A stretch of 64,000 bases of DNA from Streptomyces wuyuanensis (GTDB lineage Bacteria; Actinomycetota; Actinomycetes; Streptomycetales; Streptomycetaceae): positions 668,658-732,657 of the forward strand of contig NZ_FNHI01000001.1 in assembly GCF_900103455.1 (NCBI RefSeq), given 5' to 3'. This document shows, one piece after another, positions 1-8,221 of this stretch (the stretch's first letter is position 1; every line of letters starts with the position of its first letter). Position numbers and translations under genes: made by a program. The notes beneath the pieces were generated by a model. It was not told the DNA's origin. It was given only the letters and a program-made list of their open reading frames with translations, and ran no database searches.

Positions 1-2
1 GC

Positions 3-485
3 GAGGAGCCGGGCGAGCGCTGGGCCCACGGCCGCTACAACGCCCCGTACCTGCGTGACGCGCTCCTCGACGCCGGAGCCTTCGCCGAGACCCTGGAGAC
101 CGCCGCCTTCTGGTCCGCGCTGCCCGGCCTCTACGACGCGGTGCGCCAGGCGCTCACGGCCGCCCTCACCGAGGCGGGCACCCCGCCGCTGGTCATGTGC
201 CACATCTCGCACGTGTACGAGAACGGTGCCTCGCTCTACTTCACCGTCGTCTCCGCCCAGGGCGAGGACCCCGTCGCCCACTGGGCGCCCGTGAAGCGGG
301 CCGCCAACGACGCGATCCTGGCGGCCGGCGGCACGATCAGCCATCATCACGGCGTCGGCACCGACCACCGCGACTGGTTCGCCAGGGAGATCGGCCCCGT
401 CGGCGTCCGCGTGCTGCAGGCCGTGAAGGCCGAGCTCGACCCCTCCGGGATCCTCAACCCCGGTGTGCTCATCCCCGTCCGCTGA
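3..485 (+). CDS. FAD-linked oxidase, C-terminal part (5' end outside window)
   Basis: Open from the left edge of the window to a TGA at 483-485; only the last 160 residues are present. It reads as the C-terminal cap/catalytic region of the FAD-binding oxidases related to alkylglycerone-phosphate synthase and D-lactate/glycolate oxidase. Supporting motifs are a YNAPYLRD segment near the start, the histidine-rich ISHHHGVGTDH, and the closing DPSGILNPGVL, which is typical of the family. These flavoenzymes oxidise 2-hydroxy acids or catalyse ether-lipid exchange; the substrate cannot be told from this fragment. A lipid kinase follows 28 nt downstream on the same strand, which weakly favours a lipid-linked role. 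Confidence 0.8.
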   Translation, partial: EEPGERWAHGRYNAPYLRDALLDAGAFAETLETAAFWSALPGLYDAVRQALTAALTEAGTPPLVMCHISHVYENGASLYFTVVSAQGEDPVAHWAPVKRAANDAILAAGGTISHHHGVGTDHRDWFAREIGPVGVRVLQAVKAELDPSGILNPGVLIPVR

Positions 486-513
486 CCGGCCCCAGCCTTC
501 CGGAGGCGCATTC

Positions 514-1395
514 ATGCGACAGTTCACAGCCGTCGTCAACCCCACCGCGGGCGGCTCCAGCGGTACGGCGGCCCTGCTCCCGCTGGCCCGCCTCCTGAGG
601 GAGGCCGGAGCCGGACTCGACACCCAGTACAGCCGCAACCTGGAGCACGCCAGGGAACTGGCGCTGGAAGCCGGACGCAAGGGGCACGTCGTGCTCGCCG
701 TCGGCGGCGACGGGATGGCGGGCGGCGTCGGCGGTGCCCTCAGCGGCACCGACACGGTGCTCGGTCTCGTGCCCGCCGGGCGAGGCAACGACTTCGCCCG
801 GGCGCTGGGCCTGCCCACCGACGCCGCCGCCCTCGCCGCGGTGCTGCTCGACGGATCGCCCCGGGCCGTCGACACCATCCAGGTCGAGTCGTCCGCCCAC
901 GCCGGGGTGTCCGTCCTGGGCAGTGTCTACGCGGGCGTCGACGCCGTCGCCAACCAGCACGCCAACACCTCGAAGCTGCTGCGCGGCGCTGCCTCGTACT
1001 ACGCCGGCGGGCTGCGGGCCGTGGTGGCCTGGCGGCCGGCGGAGTACCGCATCACCGTGGACGGGGTGCTCCACGAGCGGCGCGGCTACACCGTCGTCGC
1101 TGCCAACTCCGGCTACTACGGCTTCGGCCGCAACGTCGCCCCCGGGGCCAGCCTCGACGACGGCGTCCTGGACGTCGTCGTCATCCGGCACGCGCCGAAG
1201 CGGCTCTTCTTCGCGATGATGAACGAGCTCAAGACCGGCGCGCACCTGAAGCGCCCCGAGGTGGAGATCCTGCGCGGCAAGGAGATCCGCATCGAGGCCG
1301 ACCGCCCCCTGCCGTACGGGGCGGACGGCGAGGTCGACGCGACGCTGCCGGTGACGGTGCGGGTCCAGCCCGGAGCGCTGAACGTGCTCGCCTGA
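514..1395 (+). CDS. Diacylglycerol kinase-family lipid kinase (YegS-like)
   Basis: A 293-residue protein of the diacylglycerol/sphingosine kinase catalytic fold, which transfers phosphate from ATP to a lipid alcohol at the membrane face. Family hallmarks are visible: an NPTAGG segment near residue 10, the nucleotide-binding GGDGMAGG (a variant of GGDGT) near residue 68, and PAGRGNDFAR near residue 88. The C-terminal half is beta-rich with a late GADGE motif, as in YegS-type enzymes. The ATG at 514 is chosen because GGAGGC lies 6-7 nt upstream; an upstream in-frame start at 463 lies inside the preceding gene. It probably shares a transcript with the oxidase. The exact lipid substrate is unknown. 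Confidence 0.87.
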   Translation: MRQFTAVVNPTAGGSSGTAALLPLARLLREAGAGLDTQYSRNLEHARELALEAGRKGHVVLAVGGDGMAGGVGGALSGTDTVLGLVPAGRGNDFARALGLPTDAAALAAVLLDGSPRAVDTIQVESSAHAGVSVLGSVYAGVDAVANQHANTSKLLRGAASYYAGGLRAVVAWRPAEYRITVDGVLHERRGYTVVAANSGYYGFGRNVAPGASLDDGVLDVVVIRHAPKRLFFAMMNELKTGAHLKRPEVEILRGKEIRIEADRPLPYGADGEVDATLPVTVRVQPGALNVLA

Positions 1396-1441
1396 CGGGA
1401 GGCGGCGCGGCCGGCCCCCGGGCCCGCCGCGCCGCCTCCCG
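1396..1441. terminator. 16-bp perfect hairpin between convergent genes
   Basis: Positions 1396-1411 and 1426-1441 are perfect reverse complements (16 bp, all but one pair G-C before the closing end) around a 14-nt loop. It starts immediately after the lipid kinase stop and ends 20 nt before the stop of the convergent saccharopine-dehydrogenase-like gene. It is therefore a likely bidirectional terminator. No U-run follows, which is normal for Streptomyces. Confidence 0.8.
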
Positions 1442-1461
1442 CGCACGCCCCGGCCGCCGTC

Positions 1462-2721
1462 TCACTGCTCGCGCATGCCCCAGGGCGACCCGTACTCGGC
1501 CAGCAGGTCCAGGAAGGGGCGCGCCCCGAAGGCCTCCGGGCCCAGGATTCCCGTACCGGACCACGCCCCGGTCGCCAGCAGCTCCAGCGCGACGACCGGG
1601 TTGACCGCGGTCTGCCACACCACGGCCTGGCTGCCGTACTCCTTCATCGACCACTCGTTGTCGACCACGTGGTACAGGTACACCTCGCGCGGCCGCCCGT
1701 CCTTGACGCCCTTCACCCACGTCCCTGCGCACGTCTTGCCCCGCATCCGGTCGCCGAGCGTGGCCGGGTCGGGCAGGCAGGCCGCGACGACGTCACGCGG
1801 CGACACCTGCACCGGTCCGCCGGCGCTGCGCACCGCGACCGGTTCCGTACGGTCCAGGCCGATCTGGTGCAGCACCCGCAGGGTGTTGATGAAGTCGGAG
1901 CCCAGGCCGTACTTGAAGGTGACGCGGTCCGCGTCGACCCAGCGCGGGATCAGCAGCACCTCCTCGTGCTCCACGTTCACGCACTCCACCGGCCCGATCC
2001 CCTCCGGGAAGTCGAACACCTCCGGCTCGCTGAACGGCGGCGTCGTGAACCAGCCGCGTCCCGTCTCGAAGACCACCGGAGGATTCAGGCACTCCTCGAT
2101 CGTGGTCCAGATGCTGAACGAGGGCGCGAAGTCGTAGCCGTCCACGGTGAGGTTCGCGCCGTCGCGGACACCGATCTCCTCGATCGAGTCGAAGAGCTCG
2201 TCCGCCGCGTGCCGGGCGAAGACGTCCGACAGACCGGGCTCCACTCCCATGCCGACGAGCGCGAGCCGGCCGGACTCCGCCCAGTCCTCGCCCAGTGAGA
2301 ACTGCTCGTCGCCGAGCTTCACGCCGCACTCCTCGTACGGCCGCCGGGGATGCGGCCGCGACAGGGACATCGCCATGTCGAGGTAGTTCGCGCCCGCGGC
2401 GAGCGACGCGCGGAACAGCGGCATGACGAACCGCGGGTCCGTCGCGTTGAGCAGGACGTCGCAGCGCTCCCGCTCCAGGAGTTCCTTGACGGCGGCCTCG
2501 TCGGAGGCGTCGATCCGGGCGGCGCTGAACCGGTCGTCGGCGGTCGCGCCGTCGCCCGGCCCGGTCCCGCCGCCTCCGGCCCGTGAGACGCCGGCCACGG
2601 CGGCCCGGGCCCGGCCCTCGTCGTAGTCCGCGACGACCATGTGCTCGAAGAAATCGCGGCGTGCGGCGATCCGGGTGACTGCTGTCCCCACTCCGCCGGC
2701 GCCGACCAGCAAGATGCGCAT
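1462..2721 (-). CDS. Saccharopine dehydrogenase-family NAD(P)-binding oxidoreductase
   Basis: A 419-residue protein starting with a Rossmann nucleotide-binding turn (MRILLVGAGGVGTAV) at residues 1-15, followed by VVADYDEGRA at the end of strand 2. The remainder matches the saccharopine dehydrogenase / carboxynorspermidine-synthase-like fold: ERCDVLLNATDPRFVMPLFRA, then GMGVEPGLSDVFARHA near the domain junction. Members make or oxidise saccharopine-type secondary amines in lysine or polyamine metabolism, but many actinobacterial members are uncharacterised and I cannot assign a substrate. It is divergent from a TetR-family gene 95 bp away, its most likely local regulator. Confidence 0.82.
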   Translation of the reverse strand: MRILLVGAGGVGTAVTRIAARRDFFEHMVVADYDEGRARAAVAGVSRAGGGGTGPGDGATADDRFSAARIDASDEAAVKELLERERCDVLLNATDPRFVMPLFRASLAAGANYLDMAMSLSRPHPRRPYEECGVKLGDEQFSLGEDWAESGRLALVGMGVEPGLSDVFARHAADELFDSIEEIGVRDGANLTVDGYDFAPSFSIWTTIEECLNPPVVFETGRGWFTTPPFSEPEVFDFPEGIGPVECVNVEHEEVLLIPRWVDADRVTFKYGLGSDFINTLRVLHQIGLDRTEPVAVRSAGGPVQVSPRDVVAACLPDPATLGDRMRGKTCAGTWVKGVKDGRPREVYLYHVVDNEWSMKEYGSQAVVWQTAVNPVVALELLATGAWSGTGILGPEAFGARPFLDLLAEYGSPWGMREQ

Positions 2722-2816
2722 GACCTCTTCCCTTCCCTCTTCACCGGGACTCTTCCGGGGTCCTGATGAAACTCACCGCCCGCTGATAGCGTCAATGGCG
2801 TTGGCATAAGGACGCA

Positions 2817-3557
2817 GTGCCCGGTCGGGGCCGGCGCCAACGACGCGAAAGGGTGGGGAAGTTGCCGAAGAAGGTGGTTCCGGAAGGGGCGCGCCGGCGC
2901 CGCAGACCCACGAAGACCGGTGTGGTCCTTTCGGAGCAGCTGATCGTGACGACGGCGCTGCGGATGCTGCGCGAGCACGGCGGCGAGGGGCTCACCGCGC
3001 GCCGGCTCGGCGCGGCCCTCGGAGCCGACCCGAGCACCCTGTACCGCTACTTCCGCGGCATGGACGAACTGACCCTCGCCGTCGGCGACGAGCTGATCGG
3101 CCGGGCACTGAGGGGCTGGAGCGCCACCGACGACTGGGCCGCGGACCTGCGTGAGCTGGGGCTGCGCATCCACGCCGCGTATCTGGCCCACCCGCAGGCC
3201 GCGGTGCTCACGGCCAGCCGCGTCTCGGGACGGGCGCACGAGATCGCCGCGGACGAGACCGTCCTCGGGGTGCTGCACCGCGCGGGCTTTCCCGTGCCGG
3301 TGGCGGTGCGGATCTACCACTGCTTCATCGACCAGACGCTCGCCTTCGCGGCGCTGGACGCGGCGGCGCTCGCTCTCCCGGAAGCGGCGCGCCGTGCCGA
3401 CGAGGCGGTCTGGCAGGCGACGTACGCGCGGCTGCCCGAGGAGACGCACCCGCACATCGCACCGGCTGCGCCGTACCTCGTCGCCGAGATGAACGTGAGC
3501 GCGTACCCGGCGGCGCTGGACATGCTGATCGAGAGTGCGGCGTCGCAACTGGCGTAG
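2817..3557 (+). CDS. TetR/AcrR-family transcriptional regulator
   Basis: A 246-residue protein with a basic N-terminal tail and a TetR-type helix-turn-helix at about residues 42-85 (VTTALRMLREHGGEGLTARRLGAALG, then DPSTLYRYFRGMDEL). The rest is helical, as expected for the ligand-binding and dimerisation domain. The GTG at 2817 is preferred because AAGGA lies 4 nt upstream; internal GTG (2853) and TTG (2862) codons are poorly spaced from purine-rich stretches. The gene is divergent from the saccharopine-dehydrogenase-like gene, so the 95-bp spacer probably holds its operator. The ligand is not predictable. Confidence 0.85.
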   Translation: MPGRGRRQRRERVGKLPKKVVPEGARRRRRPTKTGVVLSEQLIVTTALRMLREHGGEGLTARRLGAALGADPSTLYRYFRGMDELTLAVGDELIGRALRGWSATDDWAADLRELGLRIHAAYLAHPQAAVLTASRVSGRAHEIAADETVLGVLHRAGFPVPVAVRIYHCFIDQTLAFAALDAAALALPEAARRADEAVWQATYARLPEETHPHIAPAAPYLVAEMNVSAYPAALDMLIESAASQLA

Positions 3558-3584
3558 GCGGCCGCCCTGCTCCGAAGCGCGGTC

Positions 3585-3818
3585 TCACGTCTCCCGGGAG
3601 GCGGGCCACGCGCGGTTCACCCTTGCCAGGGCCGCGACGCCCAGGGCCGCCAGCACGAGGTGGACGTACAGCTCCCTGCCGTTCAGGAAGCCGATCGGCT
3701 CGATGAGCCATCGGGTGAAGCCCATGATCGCGAACCAGCCGCCGGTCAGTTCGCGCAGGACCCCGCACACGCCGACGACGAGCAGGGCCATGCCGGCGAA
3801 CTCCAGAATCTTCCGCAT
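3585..3818 (-). CDS. Small membrane protein of unknown function
   Basis: A 77-residue protein with two hydrophobic segments, at about residues 8-21 and 50-65, separated by a loop with WFAIMGFTRWL and an FLNGREL turn. It is probably a small two-helix membrane protein with a short basic C-terminus. I do not recognise a characterised family. The ATG at 3816-3818 gives the only reading with a membrane-protein-like composition, and no clear Shine-Dalgarno precedes it. It faces the TetR gene tail to tail and is divergent from the sensor kinase, sharing a 144-bp region with a strong palindrome. Confidence 0.6.
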   Translation of the reverse strand: MRKILEFAGMALLVVGVCGVLRELTGGWFAIMGFTRWLIEPIGFLNGRELYVHLVLAALGVAALARVNRAWPASRET

Positions 3819-3881
3819 GTGGTGATCGTGTCCCGTGCCGAGGACACCGCGCGTCGGCCGTCCGCACACGTCCCGTCGACG

Positions 3882-3904
3882 AAAGTCGCGTGTTCCGCGA
3901 CTTT
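3882..3904. promoter_or_regulatory. Palindromic site in the kinase upstream region
   Basis: AAAGTCGCG (3882-3890) and CGCGACTTT (3896-3904) are perfect inverted repeats of 9 bp around a 5-nt spacer. The site lies 58 bp before the sensor kinase start and 63 bp before the divergent small membrane gene. The symmetry, spacing and central position suit a dimeric DNA-binding protein, most simply the adjacent NarL-type response regulator acting on its own operon. A transcribed hairpin is the alternative. Confidence 0.5.
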
Positions 3905-3962
3905 GGTCTCGTCCCTCCGGAGCGGGCCTCCGTCCCCCGTCCCCCGTGCGTAGATTTGTCGA

Positions 3963-5192
3963 ATGACCCGCACGGAATACCCCTGGCTGCTCCCGTCGGC
4001 CCTCGCCGATCCGCTCGTCCAGGAGCTTCCGGGCGACCGCGGCCGGGAACGCCCCCGCCGCACCGTGCGCGACTGGATCGTCGACACGGTCGCCTTCCTG
4101 TTCGCCCTGCTCATCGGCGCGCTCGTGGCGGAGGCGAGCGAGGAGGCCGGCAGCCCGGAGACCCTGCTCCTCGCCGACCTGGCGGCCGGCCTGCTGGCGT
4201 GCTGCTCCGTGTGGCTGCGGCGGCGCTGGCCGGTGGGGCTCGCCGGCACTCTGATCGTGGTCTCCCTGATCATGCCCGCCGCGGGCGGGGCGATGCTCGT
4301 GAGCCTGTTCAGCCTCGCGGTGCACCGGCCGTTCCGCCCGGTCGCCGGGCTCGGATCGCTCGCCGTGCTCGCCGCCGCCGCGCAGCCCTTCGTGCGCCCC
4401 GACCCCACGACCTCCACCCTGACCAATGTCATCGCCGGGGTGCTGCTCGTGCTGACGGTCCTCGGCTGGGGCATGCTCGTACGCTCCCGCCGCCAGCTCG
4501 TCGTCGCCCTCAGGGAGCGGGCCGACCGCGCCGAGGCCGAGGCCGGCCTGCGCGCCGAGCAGGCCCAGCGGCTGGCCCGGGAGGCGATCGCCCGGGAGAT
4601 GCACGACGTCCTGGCGCACCGGCTGACGCTGCTGAGCGTGCACGCCGGGGCCCTGGAGTTCCGGCCCGACGCGCCCCCGGCCGAGGTCGCCAGGGCAGCG
4701 GGCGTCATCCGCGACAGCGCCCACGAGGCGCTGCAGGACCTGCGCGAGATCATCGGTGTGCTGCGCGCTCCGGACGACGGCGAGGAGGGGCACCGGCCGC
4801 AGCCCACCCTGGCGACGCTGGACGCGCTGGTCGCCGAGTCACGGCAGGCCGGGATGCGGGTCGTCCTCGACAACGCGATCGCGGAGCCGGCCGCGGTGCC
4901 CGCCTCGACCGGCCGTACCGTCTACCGCATCGCGCAGGAGGGCCTCACCAACGCCCGCAAGCACGCCCCCGGCGCCGAGGTCACCGTCACCGTGCGCGGC
5001 GGACCGGGCGAGGGGCTCACCGTCCACGTGCGCAATCCCGCCCCGGGCGGCCCGGTGACCGGCGTCCCCGGCTCCGGCCAGGGGCTGATCGGGCTGACCG
5101 AACGCGCCACACTCGCCGGCGGCGGGCTGGAGCACGGAAGGACCGAGGACGGAGGGTTCGCCCTGCGATCCTGGCTACCGTGGCCCTCATGA
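3963..5192 (+). CDS. Two-component sensor histidine kinase (HisKA_3 / NarL-partner type)
   Basis: A 409-residue membrane kinase. Residues about 40-170 contain four to five hydrophobic segments without a large extracellular domain, so it probably senses a membrane-related signal. A coiled region (RERADRAEAEAGLRAEQAQ) leads to the dimerisation box EMHDVLAH with the phospho-accepting His at residue 214, then the ATPase N-box (YRIAQEGLTNARKHA) and G-box (GSGQGLIGLTERA). No Shine-Dalgarno precedes the ATG; instead TAGATT ends 6 nt before it, suggesting a leaderless message. The stop overlaps the start of the response regulator (ATGA), a strong sign of a cognate pair. Confidence 0.92.
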   Translation: MTRTEYPWLLPSALADPLVQELPGDRGRERPRRTVRDWIVDTVAFLFALLIGALVAEASEEAGSPETLLLADLAAGLLACCSVWLRRRWPVGLAGTLIVVSLIMPAAGGAMLVSLFSLAVHRPFRPVAGLGSLAVLAAAAQPFVRPDPTTSTLTNVIAGVLLVLTVLGWGMLVRSRRQLVVALRERADRAEAEAGLRAEQAQRLAREAIAREMHDVLAHRLTLLSVHAGALEFRPDAPPAEVARAAGVIRDSAHEALQDLREIIGVLRAPDDGEEGHRPQPTLATLDALVAESRQAGMRVVLDNAIAEPAAVPASTGRTVYRIAQEGLTNARKHAPGAEVTVTVRGGPGEGLTVHVRNPAPGGPVTGVPGSGQGLIGLTERATLAGGGLEHGRTEDGGFALRSWLPWPS

Positions 5193-5860
5193 CCATCCGG
5201 CTGCTCATCGTCGACGACGACCCGCTCGTCCGCGCAGGACTCACCTTCATGCTCGGCGGGGCCGAGGACATCGAGATCGTGGGGGAGGGCGCCGACGGTG
5301 CGGAGGCCGTCGAACTCGCGGAGCGGCTGCGGCCCGACGTCGTCCTCATGGACGTCCGGATGCCGCGGGTGGACGGGCTGACCGCCACCGAGCGCCTCCG
5401 CGCCCGCCCCGACGCCCCCGAGGTCGTCGTCCTCACCACCTTCCACGCCGACGAGCAGGTGCTGCGGGCGCTGCGTGCCGGGGCGGCGGGGTTCGTCCTC
5501 AAGGACACCGCGCCGGCCGAGATCGTCGCCGCGGTCCGGCGGGTGGCGGGAGGGGAGCCCGTGCTGTCCCCGGCCGTGACCCGGCGGCTGATGACGCACG
5601 TGGCGAACTCCGCACCCGACGAGCGCCGGGGCCGGGCCCGTGCCCGGCTGAACCCCCTCGCCGAGCGGGAGCTCGCGGTCGCCGTGGCGGTGGGCCGCGG
5701 CCACTCCAACGCCGAGATCGCCGCCGGCCTCTACCTGAGCGTGCCGACGGTGAAGACCCATGTCTCCCGGATACTGGCGAAACTCGGCCTCAACAACCGC
5801 GTCCAGATCGCGCTGCTGGTCCACGACGCGGGGCTGCTGGACGAGGGAGCCGCCTCGTAG
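5189..5860 (+). CDS. NarL/FixJ-family response regulator
   Basis: A 223-residue regulator. The receiver domain opens with LLIVDDDPLVRAG (acidic pocket at DDD) and has the phospho-accepting Asp at residue 55 in VVLMDVRMP, followed by the conserved Thr in LTTFHAD and Lys in FVLKDT. A C-terminal LuxR-type helix-turn-helix follows (NAEIAAGLYLSVPTVKTHVSRILAKLGLNNRVQ). It overlaps the kinase by 4 bp and lies 9 bp upstream of a P450. The target is unknown, but the kinase promoter palindrome and the P450 are the obvious first candidates. Confidence 0.93.
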   Translation: MTIRLLIVDDDPLVRAGLTFMLGGAEDIEIVGEGADGAEAVELAERLRPDVVLMDVRMPRVDGLTATERLRARPDAPEVVVLTTFHADEQVLRALRAGAAGFVLKDTAPAEIVAAVRRVAGGEPVLSPAVTRRLMTHVANSAPDERRGRARARLNPLAERELAVAVAVGRGHSNAEIAAGLYLSVPTVKTHVSRILAKLGLNNRVQIALLVHDAGLLDEGAAS

Positions 5861-5869
5861 GCTGGCCCC

Positions 5870-7093
5870 ATGGCCGTCATCGATCTGGGGGAGTACGGGG
5901 CGGACTTCACCGCCGACCCGTATCCGTACTACGAGGAGCTGCGTGAGGCCGGCCCCGTCCACGAGGTGGTCTCGCCGTACGGTGACCGCGTCTGGCTGGT
6001 CGTCGGACACGAGGAGGCCCGGGCGGCGCTCGCCGATCCGAGGCTGTCGAAGTCGCCCGGGACGCTCGGCCTGAAGATGCTGGACGAGGAACTCATCGGC
6101 CCGTATCTGCTGGTACTGGACCCACCGGACCACACCCGGCTGCGCCGGCTCGTCTCCCGTGAGTTCACCGCGCGCCGCGTCGAGGCGCTGCGCCCGCGTA
6201 TTCAGAGCATCACCGACGAGCTGGTCGGGGCGATGCTCCCCGCGGGGCGCGCCGATCTCGTGGACGCGCTCGCGTTCCCGCTGCCCATCACCGTCATCTG
6301 CGAGCTGCTCGGCGTCCCGGCCGCCGACCGGGACCGCTTCCGCGCCTGGTCGACCGAGATCGTGGCGCCGACCGCGGCCGACCACGAGCGCACCGCCGTC
6401 GAGGAACTCGCCGCCTATCTCGACGAACTGATCGAGGACAAGCGGTGCAGCGGGCCGGCCGACGACCTGCTCTCCGCGCTGCTGCGCACCCTCCCCCATA
6501 GCCCTGCGGGCATGGGAAGTACCCCCACCGACGACGGGGACCGGCTCTCGGCGGCCGAACTGCGCGCCATGGCCTATCTGCTGCTCATCGCCGGCCACGA
6601 GACCACCGTCAATCTGATCTCCAACGGTGTACGGTCCCTGCTCCGGCACCCGGACCAACTGGCGGCGCTGCGCGCCGACTTCGGCCTCGTGGACGGCGCG
6701 GTCGAGGAGATGCTGCGCTACGACGGCCCGGTGGAGACGGCGACGATGCGGTTCACGACGGAACCGGTCCGCTACGGCGACACGGTCGTCCCGGCGGGCG
6801 AGCCCGTCCTCGTCGGCCTCGCGGCCGCGGACCGGGACCCGGCCCGCTTCCCCGGCCCCGACCGCTTCGACATCCGCCGCACCGCGACGGCGGGGGGCCA
6901 GGGGCACCTCGCCTTCGGCCACGGCATCCACTACTGCCTGGGCGCTCCGCTGGCCCGGCTGGAGGCCCGGATCGCGGTCCGGACGCTGCTGGAACGCTGC
7001 CCCGATCTCGCCCTCGACCCGGCCGGAGCCCCGCTCGACTGGCTCCCCGGCCTGCTGATCCGCGGCGTGCGCCGGCTGCCCGTCGTCTGGTGA
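5870..7093 (+). CDS. Cytochrome P450 (class I bacterial type) behind the two-component system
   Basis: A 407-residue soluble P450. The I-helix motif LLIAGHETTVNLI near residue 240, an ExxR-like stretch and the heme loop FGHGIHYCLGAPLARLEA with the axial Cys at residue 356 are all present. The sequence is of the CYP105/CYP107 general type used by Streptomyces for secondary-metabolite or xenobiotic oxidation. No ferredoxin or reductase is adjacent, so it must borrow electrons. TAGGCT at 5858-5863, overlapping the stop of the response regulator, ends 6 nt before the ATG and there is no Shine-Dalgarno, so it may also have its own leaderless transcript. Confidence 0.93.
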   Translation: MAVIDLGEYGADFTADPYPYYEELREAGPVHEVVSPYGDRVWLVVGHEEARAALADPRLSKSPGTLGLKMLDEELIGPYLLVLDPPDHTRLRRLVSREFTARRVEALRPRIQSITDELVGAMLPAGRADLVDALAFPLPITVICELLGVPAADRDRFRAWSTEIVAPTAADHERTAVEELAAYLDELIEDKRCSGPADDLLSALLRTLPHSPAGMGSTPTDDGDRLSAAELRAMAYLLLIAGHETTVNLISNGVRSLLRHPDQLAALRADFGLVDGAVEEMLRYDGPVETATMRFTTEPVRYGDTVVPAGEPVLVGLAAADRDPARFPGPDRFDIRRTATAGGQGHLAFGHGIHYCLGAPLARLEARIAVRTLLERCPDLALDPAGAPLDWLPGLLIRGVRRLPVVW

Positions 7094-7107
7094 CGGGCAG
7101 CCGGCGC
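7069..7107. terminator. 16-bp perfect hairpin spanning the P450 stop codon
   Basis: Positions 7069-7084 and 7092-7107 are perfect reverse complements of 16 bp with a 7-nt loop. The left arm encodes the last residues of the P450 and the stop codon straddles the loop and right arm. The convergent Gfo/Idh/MocA gene ends at 7116. A bidirectional terminator is the simplest reading. Confidence 0.8.
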
Positions 7108-7115
7108 AGGCGCCC

Positions 7116-8120
7116 TCACAGCCCCGGGATCTCCTCGAGGCGCACCGGGCGGTGCTCCCGCCGCGAGAGCTCGCACGCCTCGGCGACGCGCAGTGCCTCC
7201 AGCGCCTCCCGGCCGTCGCACGGGTTGCCCAGTTCACCGGTGGCGACCCGGACGAAGGCGTCCAGCTCGGCCTCGTATGCCGGGGCGAAGCGTTCCAGGA
7301 AGCCCGGCCACGGCTTGTCGGCGGGCGGCGGGCCCTGGGGTTCGGTCGAGGTGATCGGCGTACGGTCGTCCAGGCCGACGGCGACCGTGTCGTCCTCGCC
7401 GCACAGCTCCATGCGGACGTCGTAACCCGCGCCGTTGCAGCGCGTGGCCGTGGCCGACGCCAGCGTTCCGTCGTCGAGGGTCAGCACGGCCGCCGCCGTG
7501 TCGACGTCGCCCGCCTCGCGGAACATCGCGTGACCGGCGTCGGAGCCGGTGGCGTACACCTCCACGATGTTCCGCCCGGTGATCCACCGCAGGATGTCGA
7601 AGTCGTGGACCAGGCAGTCGCGGTAGAGCCCGCCGGACAGCGGCAGGTACGCGGCGGGCGGCGGGGCCGGGTCGGCGGTGATGGCGCGTACGGTGTGCAG
7701 CCGGCCGAGCCGGCCCGAGCGCACCAGCTCGCGCGCCTTGGCGTACCCGGCGTCGAAACGCCGCATGAAGCCGAGCTGGAGCTCGGTGCCGGCGCTGTCG
7801 ACCTCCCGCAGCGCATCGAGCGTCCCCGGCAGGTCCAGCGCTATCGGCTTCTCGCAGAAGGCGGGGAGTCCGGCGCGCGCGGCCCGGCCGATGAGCTCGG
7901 CGTGGGCGGCGGTGGCCGAGGCGATGACGACGGCGTCCACGCCCCACTTGAAGACCTCGTCGACGGAAGGGGCGGCGGTGGCGTCGATCCGGGCCGCGAC
8001 CTCGCGTGCCCGCTGGGCGTCGGTGTCCGCGACCACCAGGGCGCCGACGTCACGATGACTGCTGAGGACGCCCGCGTGGAAGGCGCCGATACGTCCGGTT
8101 CCGATGAGTCCGATGCGCAT
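7116..8120 (-). CDS. Gfo/Idh/MocA-family dehydrogenase, probable inositol 2-dehydrogenase
   Basis: A 334-residue NAD(P)-dependent oxidoreductase. The Rossmann motif IGLIGTGRIGAFH is at residues 3-15, the cofactor/catalytic EKP motif (FCEKPIALD) near residue 93, and HDFDILRW near residue 177 carries the Asp/His pair typical of inositol and scyllo-inositol dehydrogenases. The ATG at 8118-8120 is chosen because the Rossmann motif begins two residues later; the upstream extension runs into the promoter. An IolR-like operator and a TTGACA -35 element lie just upstream. With the divergent GntR gene and the ABC importer it suggests uptake and oxidation of inositol or a similar cyclitol. Confidence 0.85.
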   Translation of the reverse strand: MRIGLIGTGRIGAFHAGVLSSHRDVGALVVADTDAQRAREVAARIDATAAPSVDEVFKWGVDAVVIASATAAHAELIGRAARAGLPAFCEKPIALDLPGTLDALREVDSAGTELQLGFMRRFDAGYAKARELVRSGRLGRLHTVRAITADPAPPPAAYLPLSGGLYRDCLVHDFDILRWITGRNIVEVYATGSDAGHAMFREAGDVDTAAAVLTLDDGTLASATATRCNGAGYDVRMELCGEDDTVAVGLDDRTPITSTEPQGPPPADKPWPGFLERFAPAYEAELDAFVRVATGELGNPCDGREALEALRVAEACELSRREHRPVRLEEIPGL

Positions 8121-8150
8121 GGCCCAAAGGTGGAGGCCGCCGAAGGGCCC

Positions 8151-8172
8151 TGTCAAGCATTTGTCCTGACAA
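8151..8172 (-). promoter_or_regulatory. IolR-like operator and -35 element upstream of the dehydrogenase
   Basis: TTGTCCTGACAA at 8161-8172 has perfect 5-bp inverted arms (TTGTC/GACAA) around CT. Read on the minus strand, four bases separate it from a consensus -35, TTGACA (8156-8151), directed at the dehydrogenase gene. Its central TGTCCTGACA matches KGWCHTRACA, the motif I recall for the GntR-family inositol repressor IolR of Corynebacterium. A similar operator at the same distance from a -35 precedes the ABC importer at 9114. Confidence 0.65.
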
Positions 8173-8221
8173 TCGAACGACACAACTTCCCGTCATCAGG
8201 CCCGGCGACTACCCTCGCAGC

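Noticed and set aside
463..513. In-frame upstream start for the lipid kinase
   Set aside because: It lies inside the preceding oxidase gene; GGAGGC points to ATG 514, after which the kinase domain begins at once.
469..1446. Long minus-strand frame opposite the lipid kinase
   Set aside because: A GC-bias shadow: repetitive Gly/Arg/Val composition, no family, and the plus-strand frame has clear motifs.
8121..8183. N-terminal extension of the Gfo/Idh/MocA protein
   Set aside because: The extra 21 residues overlap the operator and -35 element, and the Rossmann motif starts right after the internal ATG.
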